From NCEH01 sp043195095 (lineage in GTDB: Bacteria > Pseudomonadota > Alphaproteobacteria > Rhizobiales > Xanthobacteraceae): a stretch of 64,000 nt of DNA. Below, piece by piece: positions 17,883-26,903 of the stretch. Positions within the stretch are counted from its first letter, which is position 1, and the number at the start of each line of letters is the position of its first letter. The notes below the pieces were generated by a model. That model did no database searches, was not told where the DNA came from, and saw nothing but the letters and a program-made list of their open reading frames with translations. Location: assembly GCF_043195095.1 (NCBI RefSeq), contig NZ_JBAFWN010000001.1. One strand, 5' to 3'. Position numbers and translations under genes: made by a program.

Positions 17883-20800
17883 TCAGCTGCAGCCGGTGGT
17901 GCCGCCGCAGGTGTCGCACTTCAGGCAGGTGCCGTTGCGCACCATGGTGAAGTTCATGCACTCGGGGCAGGCTTCGCCTTCATAGCCCTTGGCGCGGGCC
18001 TCGGCGCGGCGGTCGGCGGTGCGGGCCGCGCCCCAGTTGAGCGAGGTCGAGACCGAAATCTCAAGGCTCGGTGCGGTCTCGGGCAATTCCTCCTCGCGCA
18101 GGGCGGGAGACACCTCCGGCTCGGCCTTCAGGGCGGTCGCCCCCTCGGTGCGCGCCCGCAGCATGGTGACATTGTCGCTGGCCGCGCGCGGCTCGGCCGG
18201 CGGGGTGGCGAGCAGGCTCACATTCTTGCCGCGCACCAGACCCTTGGAGACCACCCGCGACGCCGCAGAGGTCGGCGCCTTGCCCTCGTCCACGCCCTTG
18301 CCGAGCGCGTCGAAGCCGGTCTCGGAAGGCTCCACATGGCCGAGGTCGTTGCGGCCGAGATAGGACACCGCCAGTTCGCGGAACACATAGTCCAGGATCG
18401 AGGTGGCGTATTTGATGGTGTCGTTACCCTGCACCGGGCCGGCGGGCTCGAAGCGGGTGAAGGTGAAGGCGTCCACATATTCTTCCAGCGGAACGCCATA
18501 TTGCAGGCCCAGCGAAATCGCGATGGCGAAATTGTTCAGCAACGAGCGAAGGGCCGCGCCCTCCTTGTGCATGTCGATGAAGATCTCGCCGAGCGAGCCG
18601 TCGTCATATTCGCCGGTGCGCAGATAGAGCTTGTGGCCGCCGACCACCGCCTTCTGGGTATAGCCCTTGCGGCGATCGGGCATCTTCTCGCGCTCGCGCA
18701 CCCGGTGCTCGACGATGCGCTCGATCACCCGCTCGACGATCTTCTCGCTGACCGTCGCGGTGCGGGCGGCGGCGGGCTGGGCGACCAGCGCTTCCACCGC
18801 ATCCTCCTCGTCCTCATCGTCCGCCACGAGCTGGGCATTAAGCGGCTGGGAGAGCTTGGAGCCGTCGCGATAGAGCGCGTTGGCCTTCAGCGCGAGGCGC
18901 CAGGAGAGCAGATAGGCCTCCTTGCAATCGTCCACCGTCGCGTCGTTCGGCATGTTGATGGTCTTGGAGATGGCGCCCGAAATGAAGGGCTGCGCCGCCG
19001 CCATCATGCGGATATGGCTTTCCACCGACAAGGACCGCTTGCCGATGCGCCCGCACGGCGAGGCGCAGTCGAACACCGGCAGGTGCTCGGCCTTCAGGAA
19101 GGGCGCGCCTTCGAGCGTCATGGCGCCGCAAATGTGCACGTTCGCCACGTCGATATCGGCCTTGGAGAAGCCGAGATGGGTCAAGAGGTCGAACTTCGCA
19201 TCGGCGAGCTGGGCCGGGACAACGCCGAGTGACTTCACCAGGAAGTCCTCGCCGAAGGTCCAGCGGTTGAACGCGAACTTGATGTCGAACGCGGTCTTCA
19301 CCGCCGCTTCCGCCTTGGCCAGCGCCGCGTCGTCGAAGCCCTTGGCGCGCAAGGTGGAATGGTTGATGGCCGGGGCCTGGGCCAGCGAGCCGTGGCCCAC
19401 CGCATAGGCCTCGATCTCGGCGATCTGCGCTTCGCCATAGCCGAGCGCGCGGAGCGCCTCGGGCACGGCGCGGTTGATGATCTTGAAATAGCCGCCGCCG
19501 GCCAGCTTCTTGAACTTCACCAGCGCGAAGTCGGGCTCGATGCCGGTGGTGTCGCAATCCATCACCAGGCCGATGGTGCCGGTGGGGGCGATCACCGAGA
19601 CCTGGGCATTGCGATAGCCATTGGCCTCGCCGCCGGCGAGCGCCTTGTCCCACGCGCTCTTGGCGTGCGCGGCGAGGCGGGCGTCCTTGATCGAGGCATG
19701 GTCCAGCGGCACCGGGGCGACCGAAAGCCCCTCATAGCCCGAGGCTTCGCCATAGGCGGCGCGGCGGTGGTTGCGGATCACCCGCAGCATGGACGCGGCA
19801 TTGGCGTCATAGGCCGGGAAGGTGCCCAGCTGGGCGGCCATCTCGGCCGAGGTGGCATAGCAGATGCCGGTCATGATCGCCGAGATGGCGCCGCCGATGG
19901 CGCGGCCTTCCGGCGAGTCATAGGGAATGCCGGAGCTCATCAGCAGGCCGCCAATATTGGCGTAGCCGAGGCCGAGCGTGCGGTATTCGTAGGACAGCTC
20001 GGCGATGCGGCGCGAGGGGAACTGCGCCATCAGCACGGAGATTTCCAGCACCACGGTCCACAGCCGCACCGCGTGCTCGAAGCTCTCCACGTCGAAGCGC
20101 TTCTCGGCGTCGCGGAACTGCAGCAGGTTCAAGGACGCCAGATTGCAGGCCGTGTCGTCCAGGAACATATATTCCGAGCACGGATTGGAGGCGCGGATTT
20201 CGCCGCCCGCCGGGCAGGTGTGCCAATCGTTGACGGCGGTGTGGAACTGGATGCCGGGATCGGCGCAATGCCACGCCGCCGAGCCGATCTTCTCCCACAA
20301 TTCGCGGGCCTTGATGGTCTTGGAGATCTTGCCGTCGGTGCGGCGGATCAGGTTCCAGTCCGCATCGGCTTCCACCGCGCGCAGGAAGTCGTCGGTGACG
20401 CGCACCGAATTGTTGGAATTCTGCCCCGCCACCGTGAGATAGGCTTCCCCGTCCCAATCGGTGTCATAGATGGCGAGATCCAGGTCCTTATAGCCCTGGC
20501 GGCCATATTGGATGATGCGGCGGATCGCGGCGTCGGCCACGCAGGCCTTGCGGGCGGCCTTGATCTCGCGCTTCAGGGCCGGGTTCTTCTCCGGGTCGAA
20601 GCAATCATCGCCATTGCCGTCGCAATTCACGCACGCCTTGAGCACGGCTTTCAGGTGCTTGGCATTGATCTTGGAGCCGGTGACGAGCGCGGCGACCTTC
20701 TGCTCTTCCGCGACCTTCCAGTCCACATAGGCTTCGATATCGGGATGGTCGGCATCCACCACCACCATCTTGGCGGCGCGGCGCGTGGTGCCGCCCGACT

Positions 20801-21605
20801 TGATGGCGCCGGCGGCGCGATCGCCGATCTTCAGGAAGCTCATGAGGCCGGACGAGCGCCCGCCGCCGGAGAGCTTCTCGCCCTCGCCGCGCAGGGACGA
20901 GAAATTGGAGCCGGTGCCAGAGCCGTACTTGAACAGGCGCGCCTCGCGCACCCACAGATCCATGATGCCGCCGTCGCCGACGAGATCGTCGGCCACCGAC
21001 TGGATGAAGCAGGCGTGCGGCTGGGGATGCTCATAGGCGGAAGTTGAGGCGGTCAGTTCCCCGCTCTCGTGGTCCACGTAGAAATGGCCCTGCCCCGGCC
21101 CGTCGATGCCATAGGCCCAGTGGAGGCCGGTGTTGAACCATTGCGGGGAATTGGGCGCCACCATCTGCATGGCGAGCATGTAGCGGTGCTCATCGAAGAA
21201 CGCCTGGGCGTCCGCCTCGGTGTCGAAATAGCCGCCCTTCCAGCCCCAATAGGTCCAGGTGCCGGCGAGACGGGCGAACACCTGCTTGGCGGAGATTTCC
21301 CCCACCGTGCGCTGCTCCCTCGGCAGATCGGCGAGCGCCGCCTCGTCCGCCACCGAGCGCCACAGGAAGGAGGGGACGGCATTCTCCTCCACCTTCTTGA
21401 GGCGCGCGGGGACGCCGGCGCGGCGGAAATATTTCTGCGCGAGGATATCGCTCGCGACCTGGGAGAATTGGGCCGGAACTTCGATGCCTTCCTGGCGGAA
21501 GACCACCGAACCGTCCGGATTGCGGATCTCGCTCACCGTCTCGCGGAACGGAATGGCCGCGTAGGGAGACTGTCCATCCGTGGTGTAGCGGCGTTCAACG
21601 CGCAT
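17883..21605 (-). CDS. nrdJ: Adenosylcobalamin-dependent (class II) ribonucleoside-diphosphate reductase
   Basis: Class II ribonucleotide reductase that makes deoxyribonucleotides independently of oxygen using coenzyme B12, 1240 aa, the long form common in Hyphomicrobiales. The start MRVERRYTTDGQSPYAAIPF is at ATG 21605. The active site shows HACFIQSVADDL near residue 220 and the NPCSEYMFLDDTACNLASLN block near residue 480. The C-terminal region contains a domain with KLYLRTGEYDDGSLGEIFID and ends in a CPECMNF...CLKCDTCGGTTGCS cysteine cluster, which in this family supplies the redox-active tail and zinc site. It is monocistronic, with its own terminator and a long leader. Confidence 0.95.
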   Translation of the reverse strand: MRVERRYTTDGQSPYAAIPFRETVSEIRNPDGSVVFRQEGIEVPAQFSQVASDILAQKYFRRAGVPARLKKVEENAVPSFLWRSVADEAALADLPREQRTVGEISAKQVFARLAGTWTYWGWKGGYFDTEADAQAFFDEHRYMLAMQMVAPNSPQWFNTGLHWAYGIDGPGQGHFYVDHESGELTASTSAYEHPQPHACFIQSVADDLVGDGGIMDLWVREARLFKYGSGTGSNFSSLRGEGEKLSGGGRSSGLMSFLKIGDRAAGAIKSGGTTRRAAKMVVVDADHPDIEAYVDWKVAEEQKVAALVTGSKINAKHLKAVLKACVNCDGNGDDCFDPEKNPALKREIKAARKACVADAAIRRIIQYGRQGYKDLDLAIYDTDWDGEAYLTVAGQNSNNSVRVTDDFLRAVEADADWNLIRRTDGKISKTIKARELWEKIGSAAWHCADPGIQFHTAVNDWHTCPAGGEIRASNPCSEYMFLDDTACNLASLNLLQFRDAEKRFDVESFEHAVRLWTVVLEISVLMAQFPSRRIAELSYEYRTLGLGYANIGGLLMSSGIPYDSPEGRAIGGAISAIMTGICYATSAEMAAQLGTFPAYDANAASMLRVIRNHRRAAYGEASGYEGLSVAPVPLDHASIKDARLAAHAKSAWDKALAGGEANGYRNAQVSVIAPTGTIGLVMDCDTTGIEPDFALVKFKKLAGGGYFKIINRAVPEALRALGYGEAQIAEIEAYAVGHGSLAQAPAINHSTLRAKGFDDAALAKAEAAVKTAFDIKFAFNRWTFGEDFLVKSLGVVPAQLADAKFDLLTHLGFSKADIDVANVHICGAMTLEGAPFLKAEHLPVFDCASPCGRIGKRSLSVESHIRMMAAAQPFISGAISKTINMPNDATVDDCKEAYLLSWRLALKANALYRDGSKLSQPLNAQLVADDEDEEDAVEALVAQPAAARTATVSEKIVERVIERIVEHRVREREKMPDRRKGYTQKAVVGGHKLYLRTGEYDDGSLGEIFIDMHKEGAALRSLLNNFAIAISLGLQYGVPLEEYVDAFTFTRFEPAGPVQGNDTIKYATSILDYVFRELAVSYLGRNDLGHVEPSETGFDALGKGVDEGKAPTSAASRVVSKGLVRGKNVSLLATPPAEPRAASDNVTMLRARTEGATALKAEPEVSPALREEELPETAPSLEISVSTSLNWGAARTADRRAEARAKGYEGEACPECMNFTMVRNGTCLKCDTCGGTTGCS

Positions 21606-22043
21606 GACCGAAGCTCCTCGCCCCTGGGGGCACATATTAGCTCAAAGGGCGCAACCGGTACGCAACAAAGCGGGTACGGCGGCGTGCGCCGTCCCTGGCC
21701 GGACTGCTGTGATGGGGATCCGCGCCGGTCGGGTCCGAGGCCGAAGCCAGAGGATTTGTCCGCCGCTGAGGTGACTGACGCTAAAGCGAGTCTGCCGATT
21801 CCGCAAACACAGATTTGGGGCCAACGAAGCCATTCGCCTACTAAATATAGTGGACCACTGCCTGTTAATAAAGTCCTAACGCCCTTGCGGGCGTGGAGTT
21901 TCCGCAGGTCCCGCCCTGTGGATAGCGGCCCCGGCGCGCGGGCCGTCTTATGCACGTCATCCACAGCCGGCGAACCATATTCGCGCCATTTTTTCGCCCC
22001 GGCCGGAAAGCGCTTGCGCCGTCCCGACTCGCCCTCCCCCAAA
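21606..22043. other. Non-coding leader region upstream of nrdJ
   Basis: No convincing gene is present between nrdJ and the duplicated repeat. The proximal part is GC-rich; around 21838-21876 it turns AT-rich and holds an NrdR-box-like element. The nrdJ promoter is probably here. No recognisable B12 riboswitch was seen, as expected for the B12-dependent enzyme itself. Confidence 0.5.
21838..21853. promoter_or_regulatory. NrdR-box-like element upstream of nrdJ
   Basis: CTACTAAATATAGTGG matches 12 of 16 positions of the palindromic NrdR consensus (ACACTATATATAGTGT), including the whole right core ATATAGTG. It lies 233 bp upstream of nrdJ. NrdR boxes normally occur in pairs about three helical turns apart, and no good second copy was found at that distance. 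Confidence 0.45.
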
Positions 22044-22269
22044 GGGTTTCACCCTCCCCCCTTGCGGGGGAGGGCTGGGAGGGGGGTATCTTTCCGCCCT
22101 CCCAGCGCTGGGGTTTTCGGCCCGATACCCCCTCCCGACCCTCCCCACAAGGGGGGAGGGAGAATGGACCCCACTAGCCCTGGTAGGTCCTCACCGCCGG
22201 GCGAACAATTTTTCCATGTCCTTCAACGACAGGCTGACGAAGGTCGGCCGGCCGTGATTGCACTCCCCG
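22044..22269. repeat. Tandem duplication, copy 1 (palindrome plus mutL 3' tail)
   Basis: This unit of about 226 bp is repeated almost exactly at 22274-22503 (offset 230-233 bp because of single-base indels). Each unit has a GC-rich imperfect palindrome with arms of about 38 bp (here 22051-22090 and 22124-22161) around a central CCCAGCGCTGGG, followed by the same 75-bp stretch matching the end of mutL. The palindrome resembles intergenic REP-like elements of alphaproteobacteria. Confidence 0.85.
22191..22268 (-). pseudogene. Duplicated 3' fragment of mutL
   Basis: This stretch repeats the last 25 or so codons of mutL including the stop, with one base change near the end of the frame (CCG for GCG region at 22199). 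It lacks the rest of the gene and has no start, so it is a remnant created by the tandem duplication, not a functional gene. Confidence 0.8.
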
Positions 22270-22273
22270 CACG

Positions 22274-22503
22274 GGGTTTCACCCTCCCCCCTTGCGGGGG
22301 AGGGCTTGGGAGGGGGGTATCTTTCCGCCCTCCCAGCGCTGGGGTTTTCGGCCCGAGACCCCCTCCCCAACCCTCCCCCGCAAGGGGGGAGGGAGAATGG
22401 ACCGCACTAGCCCTGGTAGGTCCTCACCGCCGCGCGAACAATTTTTCCATGTCCTTCAACGACAGGCTGACGAAGGTCGGCCGGCCGTGATTGCACTCCC
22501 CCG
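22274..22503. repeat. Tandem duplication, copy 2 (overlaps mutL 3' end)
   Basis: Second copy of the duplicated unit. Its palindrome spans about 22281-22393 and its right part is the genuine 3' end of mutL. Identity with copy 1 is near complete apart from a few substitutions and single-base indels, so the duplication looks recent. Confidence 0.85.
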
Positions 22504-24322
22504 CATTAGGGGTCGATTCCATGTCGCGGAGAAGAGCGTTCATCTCCTCCACCTTCAATCGGCGCCCCGCCCGCACCGAGCCGTGGCAGGCCATGGTGGC
22601 GGCCACATGCAGCAGGCGGCGTTCCAGCGGCAAAGCATCGTCCCATTCCGCCGCATGCTCGGCGAGGTCGCGCACCAGGCGCGTGACGTCGCTGTCCTTC
22701 AGCAAAGCGGGAACCTCGCGCACCAGCACGGCGCCGGGGCCGAAACTTTCCACCACCAGCCCGAGGGCGGAAAGATCCTCCGCCCGCTCAATCAGCCGGT
22801 CCGCTTCGGCGCTCTCCAGATCCACCACCACGGGCACCAGCAGCCCCTGGCGGGCCACCCCGTCGCGGGCGAGCGCGGCCTTGAGCTTCTCATAGACCAG
22901 CCGCTCGTGGGCGGCGTGCTGGTCCACCAGGATCACGCCATCGCGGGTCTGGGCGACGATATAAGTCTCGTGCAATTGCGCCCGCGCGGCGCCGAGCGGC
23001 TTGTCGAGATCCGCCCCATCCACCGGCGTCGCGGCGGGGCGGGAATCGGCGGTCGGCGCGCCCACGTCCAGCAGGCCTTGCAGGCCCGGGAGCGATCCGG
23101 CGCCCTCCCCGCTTTCGGAAAACCCATCGTCCCCGACAGGCCGCGCCGGCGAGGTCCGCCAATCATAGGGTGCGGCGGGCGAAGGGCGCGGCTCGACGAA
23201 GCGCGGCGTCCAGGCCGGCCCGGAGGCCAGCGTGCCCGTTCCCGTCCGCAAAGGCATGGCGAACGCCTGCTCCTGCGGACGCGCGAAGGCCACCAGCCGG
23301 TCGGCCATGCTGCCAGCGGTGCGGGGTGCCCGCAAAGCGAGTGCATCGGTGAGCGTGCGCACGATGAGCGCGCGGATGTTGCCGCCGTCGCGAAACCGCA
23401 CCTCGGTCTTGGCGGGGTGGACGTTCACATCCACCTCGCGCGGGTCGAGCGTGATGAACAAGGCCAGCAGCGGGTGGCGATCGGACGGCAGCAGGTCCGC
23501 ATAGGCACCACGGATCGCGCCCATCAGCAGCTTGTCGCGCACCGGGCGACCGTTCACGAACACATATTGGGAGAGCGAATTGGCCTTGGAAAAGGTGGGC
23601 AGGCCCGCCAGCCCCTCCAGCACCGCCCCGCCCCGCTCGCCCCGCACGGGGATCACATTATGCCCCGCCTCGGCCCCCAGCACGTCGGCGATGCGCAGCG
23701 CCCGGCCGGCATCGTCCGCCGTGCGGGCGGGATAGGTGAGCGGGCCGCGCTCCTCGGCGACCAAGGTGAAGGCCACCTCCGGCCGGGCGAGCGCGAGGCG
23801 GCGCACCACGTCGAGCGCGGCGGCGGTTTCCGCCCGGTCGGATTTCAGGAATTTCAACCGCGCCGGGGTGGCGAAGAACAGGTCGCGCACCTCCACCCGC
23901 GTGCCGCCATTGAGCGCGGCGGGGCGCGGCGGGGCGACCACGCCGCCCTCCACGCGGATTTCATAGGCATGGGCCGCGCCCGCCGGCCGGCTGGTGATGG
24001 CGAGCCGTGCCACCGCGCCGATGGAGGGCAGCGCCTCGCCCCGAAAGCCGAGGGTCGAAATGGAGAGCAGGTCTTCCGTCGGCAGCTTGGAGGTGGCGTG
24101 CCGCTCGATGGCGAGCGAGAGCTCGTCCGGCCCCATGCCGCCGCCGTCGTCGGTGACGCGGATGAGCCTGCGGCCGCCGCCGTCGATCACCACCTCGATG
24201 GCGCGGGCGCCGGCATCGAGCGCGTTCTCGACAATCTCCTTCACCGCCGCAGCCGGCCGCTCCACCACCTCGCCGGCGGCGATGCGGTCGATCAGGACGG
24301 GAGGCAGGCGGCGGATGGCCAT
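22424..24322 (-). CDS. mutL: DNA mismatch repair protein MutL
   Basis: Mismatch-repair ATPase linking MutS recognition to strand incision, 632 aa. The GHKL ATPase motifs are clear: EIVENALDAGA near residue 35, RVTDDGGGM near 60 and STLGFRGEALPSIG near 90. The C-terminal domain keeps the endonuclease motif DQHA-x2-E-x4-E (in VDQHAAHERLVYEK, near residue 445), ACHGSVRAGR and a CNHGRPT variant of CPHGRP, so a nicking MutL is predicted. Start is ATG 24322. The linker at about residues 335-425 is low in conservation and rich in proline and alanine. The 3' end is duplicated downstream. Confidence 0.95.
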   Translation of the reverse strand: MAIRRLPPVLIDRIAAGEVVERPAAAVKEIVENALDAGARAIEVVIDGGGRRLIRVTDDGGGMGPDELSLAIERHATSKLPTEDLLSISTLGFRGEALPSIGAVARLAITSRPAGAAHAYEIRVEGGVVAPPRPAALNGGTRVEVRDLFFATPARLKFLKSDRAETAAALDVVRRLALARPEVAFTLVAEERGPLTYPARTADDAGRALRIADVLGAEAGHNVIPVRGERGGAVLEGLAGLPTFSKANSLSQYVFVNGRPVRDKLLMGAIRGAYADLLPSDRHPLLALFITLDPREVDVNVHPAKTEVRFRDGGNIRALIVRTLTDALALRAPRTAGSMADRLVAFARPQEQAFAMPLRTGTGTLASGPAWTPRFVEPRPSPAAPYDWRTSPARPVGDDGFSESGEGAGSLPGLQGLLDVGAPTADSRPAATPVDGADLDKPLGAARAQLHETYIVAQTRDGVILVDQHAAHERLVYEKLKAALARDGVARQGLLVPVVVDLESAEADRLIERAEDLSALGLVVESFGPGAVLVREVPALLKDSDVTRLVRDLAEHAAEWDDALPLERRLLHVAATMACHGSVRAGRRLKVEEMNALLRDMESTPNAGECNHGRPTFVSLSLKDMEKLFARR

Positions 24323-24477
24323 GGACAAACGACTCGCAAGGATGGCCGCCCAGGATAGCGCACGAGGCGCCGCGCGACAGGGCGCGGGTGCGATCGTCCC
24401 CGTGATCCACGGGGGGAGAAGCCGGATTCCAGGGTGCGCCGCCCCGCCCTACTGCTGCGCGCCGTTTCCTACCACTC

Positions 24478-24588
24478 GTCATGCCCGGCCCCATGCCGGG
24501 CATCCACGCCGCGCCGCCCGCACGAACCTGTCCCGCCTGCGCCCGCGGCGCCGCGTGGATGGCCGGGGCAAGCCCGGCCACGACGAGC
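24478..24588. repeat. Intergenic REP-like palindromic element
   Basis: Inverted repeat within the 330-bp gap upstream of mutL (24323-24652): a left arm containing CATGCCGGGCATCCACGC is answered by a right arm containing GCGTGGATGGCCGGGGCAAG. Sequences of this kind are scattered between genes in many Hyphomicrobiales genomes. Nothing else is apparent in the gap. Confidence 0.6.
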
Positions 24589-24652
24589 CACCGAAAAGAA
24601 AATGGCGCCGGAGGAACCCCCGACGCCCGTTCTTAAAGCCCAGATTGTCCCC

Positions 24653-25600
24653 TCACGCCGCCAGCGGCTTCAGGCCCGCCTCGATCTGGGCGCGGCGCGC
24701 CTCAAGGAAGGGCGGCAGCGAGAGCTTTTCGCCCAGCGTCGCCAAAGGCTCGTCGGCGGTGAAGCCGGGTTCGTCGGTGGCCAGCTCGAACAGGATGCCG
24801 TTGGGCTCGCGGAAATAGAGGCTGCGGAAATAGAAGCGATCCACCGGGCCGGAGGACGGCATGCCGAATTCCCGCAGGCGCGCCGACCAGGCGTCGTAAT
24901 CGGCGAAGGTGGGCACGCGGAACGCCACGTGATGCACCGCCCCCGCGCCCTGCCGCGCCCGGCCCATGCCCTTGTCCACCCGCACCTGCACTTCGGCCGA
25001 GGGACCGCCGGCGCCCATCTCATAGACGAAGGTTTCCACCCCGTCCGGTCCGGCGAAGCTGCGCGCCTTGCGCATGCCCATCAGGCCGGTCAGCACGGCG
25101 TCGGTGGGCGCAAGGTCCGGCACGCTCAGGGTGATCGGGCCGAGGCCACGGATCTGATGGGCGGCGGGCACCGGGCTGCGGTCCCAGGCGATGCCGGGAC
25201 CGCGCCCGCCATCGACGATGAGGCTCAGGCGCTGGCCCTCGCGATCCTGAAGATCAAGCGTCGCGCGCCCGTCCCGCTCGGCGATGGGATCGGCCTTGAC
25301 GCCGGAATCGGCGAGGCGCTGCGCCCAATAGTCGAGCGCCGCCTCGTCCCGCACCCGCAGGCCGGTGCGCACCACCGCATTGGTGCCGCGCTTTTCGGGC
25401 ATCACCGGCCAGTCGAAGAAGGTGAGGTCCGTGCCGGGGTTGGCCTCCCCGTCCGCATAGAAGAGGTGATAGGCCGAGGTGTCGTCCTGGTTCACGGTCT
25501 TCTTCACCAGCCGCATTCCCAGCGTGTTGGTGTAGAAATTATGATTGTACGGAGCATCCGCCGTGATGGCGGTGAGGTGGTGGATGCCGGTGAGTTCCAT
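24653..25600 (-). CDS. VOC-family ring-cleaving dioxygenase (MhqO-like)
   Basis: Glyoxalase/bleomycin-resistance (VOC) family protein of 315 aa with two tandem modules, begun by MELTGIHHLTAITADAPYNH. The metal ligand pattern is H in the first betas (GIHHLTA), H in GAVHHVAFRVP near residue 215 and E in REPNGILFELATDEPG near residue 265. This is the pattern of MhqO-type hydroquinone/catechol dioxygenases, which act in detoxifying quinones. Gene neighbours give no pathway. The ATG at 25600 is supported by the conserved start; longer in-frame starts precede it. Confidence 0.82.
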   Translation of the reverse strand: MELTGIHHLTAITADAPYNHNFYTNTLGMRLVKKTVNQDDTSAYHLFYADGEANPGTDLTFFDWPVMPEKRGTNAVVRTGLRVRDEAALDYWAQRLADSGVKADPIAERDGRATLDLQDREGQRLSLIVDGGRGPGIAWDRSPVPAAHQIRGLGPITLSVPDLAPTDAVLTGLMGMRKARSFAGPDGVETFVYEMGAGGPSAEVQVRVDKGMGRARQGAGAVHHVAFRVPTFADYDAWSARLREFGMPSSGPVDRFYFRSLYFREPNGILFELATDEPGFTADEPLATLGEKLSLPPFLEARRAQIEAGLKPLAA

Positions 25601-25877
25601 AGCCGTCTCCCGAGGCGACGTCCCGCCGCCCGTTTGGGGTCTTGATCCGGCGCTGTCGGCCGGGTCCATGGCCATCTACTTAGGGGCGGGCTCCTCAGGG
25701 TGCGAGCAGCGCCTTCGCAAAGCAAGTTTGCACGGGCGCATTTGGAAATCGGCGGAACTTTCCCGAATGCCGTGCGAGAAGGTGCGGTGAAGCGCGGCGA
25801 AGCGCTTCAAACCGGGCGTTCGTCGGCCGCCCGCGCCCATCTGCCCTTTCGCGGCAAAATGGGCTAAGAGGCGCGCC

Positions 25878-26513
25878 ATGGCCTATGCGGTGAAGGAAAT
25901 GTTCAAGACCCTCCAGGGCGAGGGCGCCCAGGCGGGGCGGGCGGCGGTGTTCTGCCGCTTTTCCGGCTGCAACCTGTGGTCGGGCCGAGAACAGGATCGG
26001 GATACCGCCATTTGCCGCTTCTGCGACACCGATTTCATTGGCATGGATGGCGAGGGCGGCGGCCGGTTCGCCGATGCCGACGCCCTGGCGGAGGCCCTGG
26101 CGCGGGTGTGGGGCGCCGGCGGACCTGAGCGCCGCTATGTGGTGTTCACCGGCGGAGAACCCTTGCTGCAACTGGATTCTGATCTGGTGGCCGCAGCCCA
26201 TGCGCGCGGCTTTGAGATTGCGATCGAGACCAATGGCACGCTGGAGCCGCCGGAGGGGATCGACTGGATCTGCGTGAGCCCGAAGGCCGGCGCGCCGCTT
26301 GTTGTGACACGCGGACAGGAGCTGAAGCTGGTCTATCCACAATCTGGAATTGTACCGGACGCTTTGGATGAGCTGGATTTCGCCCATTTCTTCCTGCAAC
26401 CCATGGACGGTCCCCGCCGGGTGGAGAATACCGCCGCGGCGGTTGCCTATTGCCTCGACCATCCGCGCTGGCGCCTCAGCGTCCAAACCCACAAGATGGT
26501 TGGAATTCCTTAG
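25878..26513 (+). CDS. queE: 7-carboxy-7-deazaguanine synthase
   Basis: Radical SAM enzyme that turns carboxytetrahydropterin into 7-carboxy-7-deazaguanine, a step of queuosine biosynthesis, 211 aa. The cluster-binding cysteines have the CX14CX2C spacing typical of QueE (in FSGCNLW...ICRFCDTDF, residues about 33-51), and VFTGGEPLLQLD near residue 95 is the radical SAM glycine motif. The start MAYAVKEMFKTLQGEG is standard. queD follows 21 bp later on the same strand, forming a two-gene queuosine operon. Confidence 0.95.
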   Translation: MAYAVKEMFKTLQGEGAQAGRAAVFCRFSGCNLWSGREQDRDTAICRFCDTDFIGMDGEGGGRFADADALAEALARVWGAGGPERRYVVFTGGEPLLQLDSDLVAAAHARGFEIAIETNGTLEPPEGIDWICVSPKAGAPLVVTRGQELKLVYPQSGIVPDALDELDFAHFFLQPMDGPRRVENTAAAVAYCLDHPRWRLSVQTHKMVGIP

Positions 26514-26534
26514 GTTTTTACCGAGCATGCGCCC

Positions 26535-26891
26535 ATGAAGATTACCCAGGCCTTCACCTTCGAAGCCGCCCACCGCTTGCCCAACGTGCCGCAGACGCAC
26601 CGCTGCTTCCGCATGCACGGCCATTCCTACCGGGTGGAACTGGTGCTGGATGGGCCCGTGGATCCGGTCAGCGGCTTCGTCGTCGACTTTTTCGACGTGG
26701 AAGCCGCTTTTGCCCCGCTTCTCAAGCGGTTAGACCATTATTGCCTGAACGAGATCGAAGGGCTGGAGAACCCCACCGCCGAGCATATCGCGGTGTGGAT
26801 CTGGGAGCGTGCCAAGCCCGCGCTCCCAGCCCTGTTCGCAGTGAAAGTGTTTGAAACGCCAATGTCTTGGGCGGAATACCAGGGCGCCTGA
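26535..26891 (+). CDS. queD: 6-carboxytetrahydropterin synthase
   Basis: Zinc enzyme of the 6-pyruvoyltetrahydropterin synthase family, 118 aa, converting dihydroneopterin triphosphate to carboxytetrahydropterin for queuosine. Zinc-ligand histidines are in FEAAHRLP (residue about 13) and CFRMHGHSYRV (about 28-30), and the catalytic Cys precedes the second pair. FVVDFFDVEAAFAPLLKRLDHYCLNE carries the rest of the active site. It is coupled to queE upstream. Confidence 0.95.
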   Translation: MKITQAFTFEAAHRLPNVPQTHRCFRMHGHSYRVELVLDGPVDPVSGFVVDFFDVEAAFAPLLKRLDHYCLNEIEGLENPTAEHIAVWIWERAKPALPALFAVKVFETPMSWAEYQGA

Positions 26892-26903
26892 GCGCCCTGA
26901 ACA

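Noticed and set aside
17472..19232. 586-codon plus-strand frame overlapping the LysR gene end and nrdJ
   Set aside because: It crosses a strong terminator and lies opposite nrdJ, which has unmistakable class II reductase motifs; low-complexity composition.
19359..21047. 562-codon plus-strand frame within nrdJ
   Set aside because: Antisense shadow rich in H, R, G and A with no start signal or domain.
21606..22043. B12 riboswitch ahead of nrdJ
   Set aside because: No B12-box-like conserved sequence was seen, and B12 riboswitches control synthesis, transport or B12-independent isozymes, not the B12-dependent reductase.
22051..22393. GC-rich palindromes as CRISPR or an insertion sequence
   Set aside because: Only two units, no spacers of regular length, no transposase and no terminal repeats with target duplication; best explained as REP-like palindromes within a tandem duplication.
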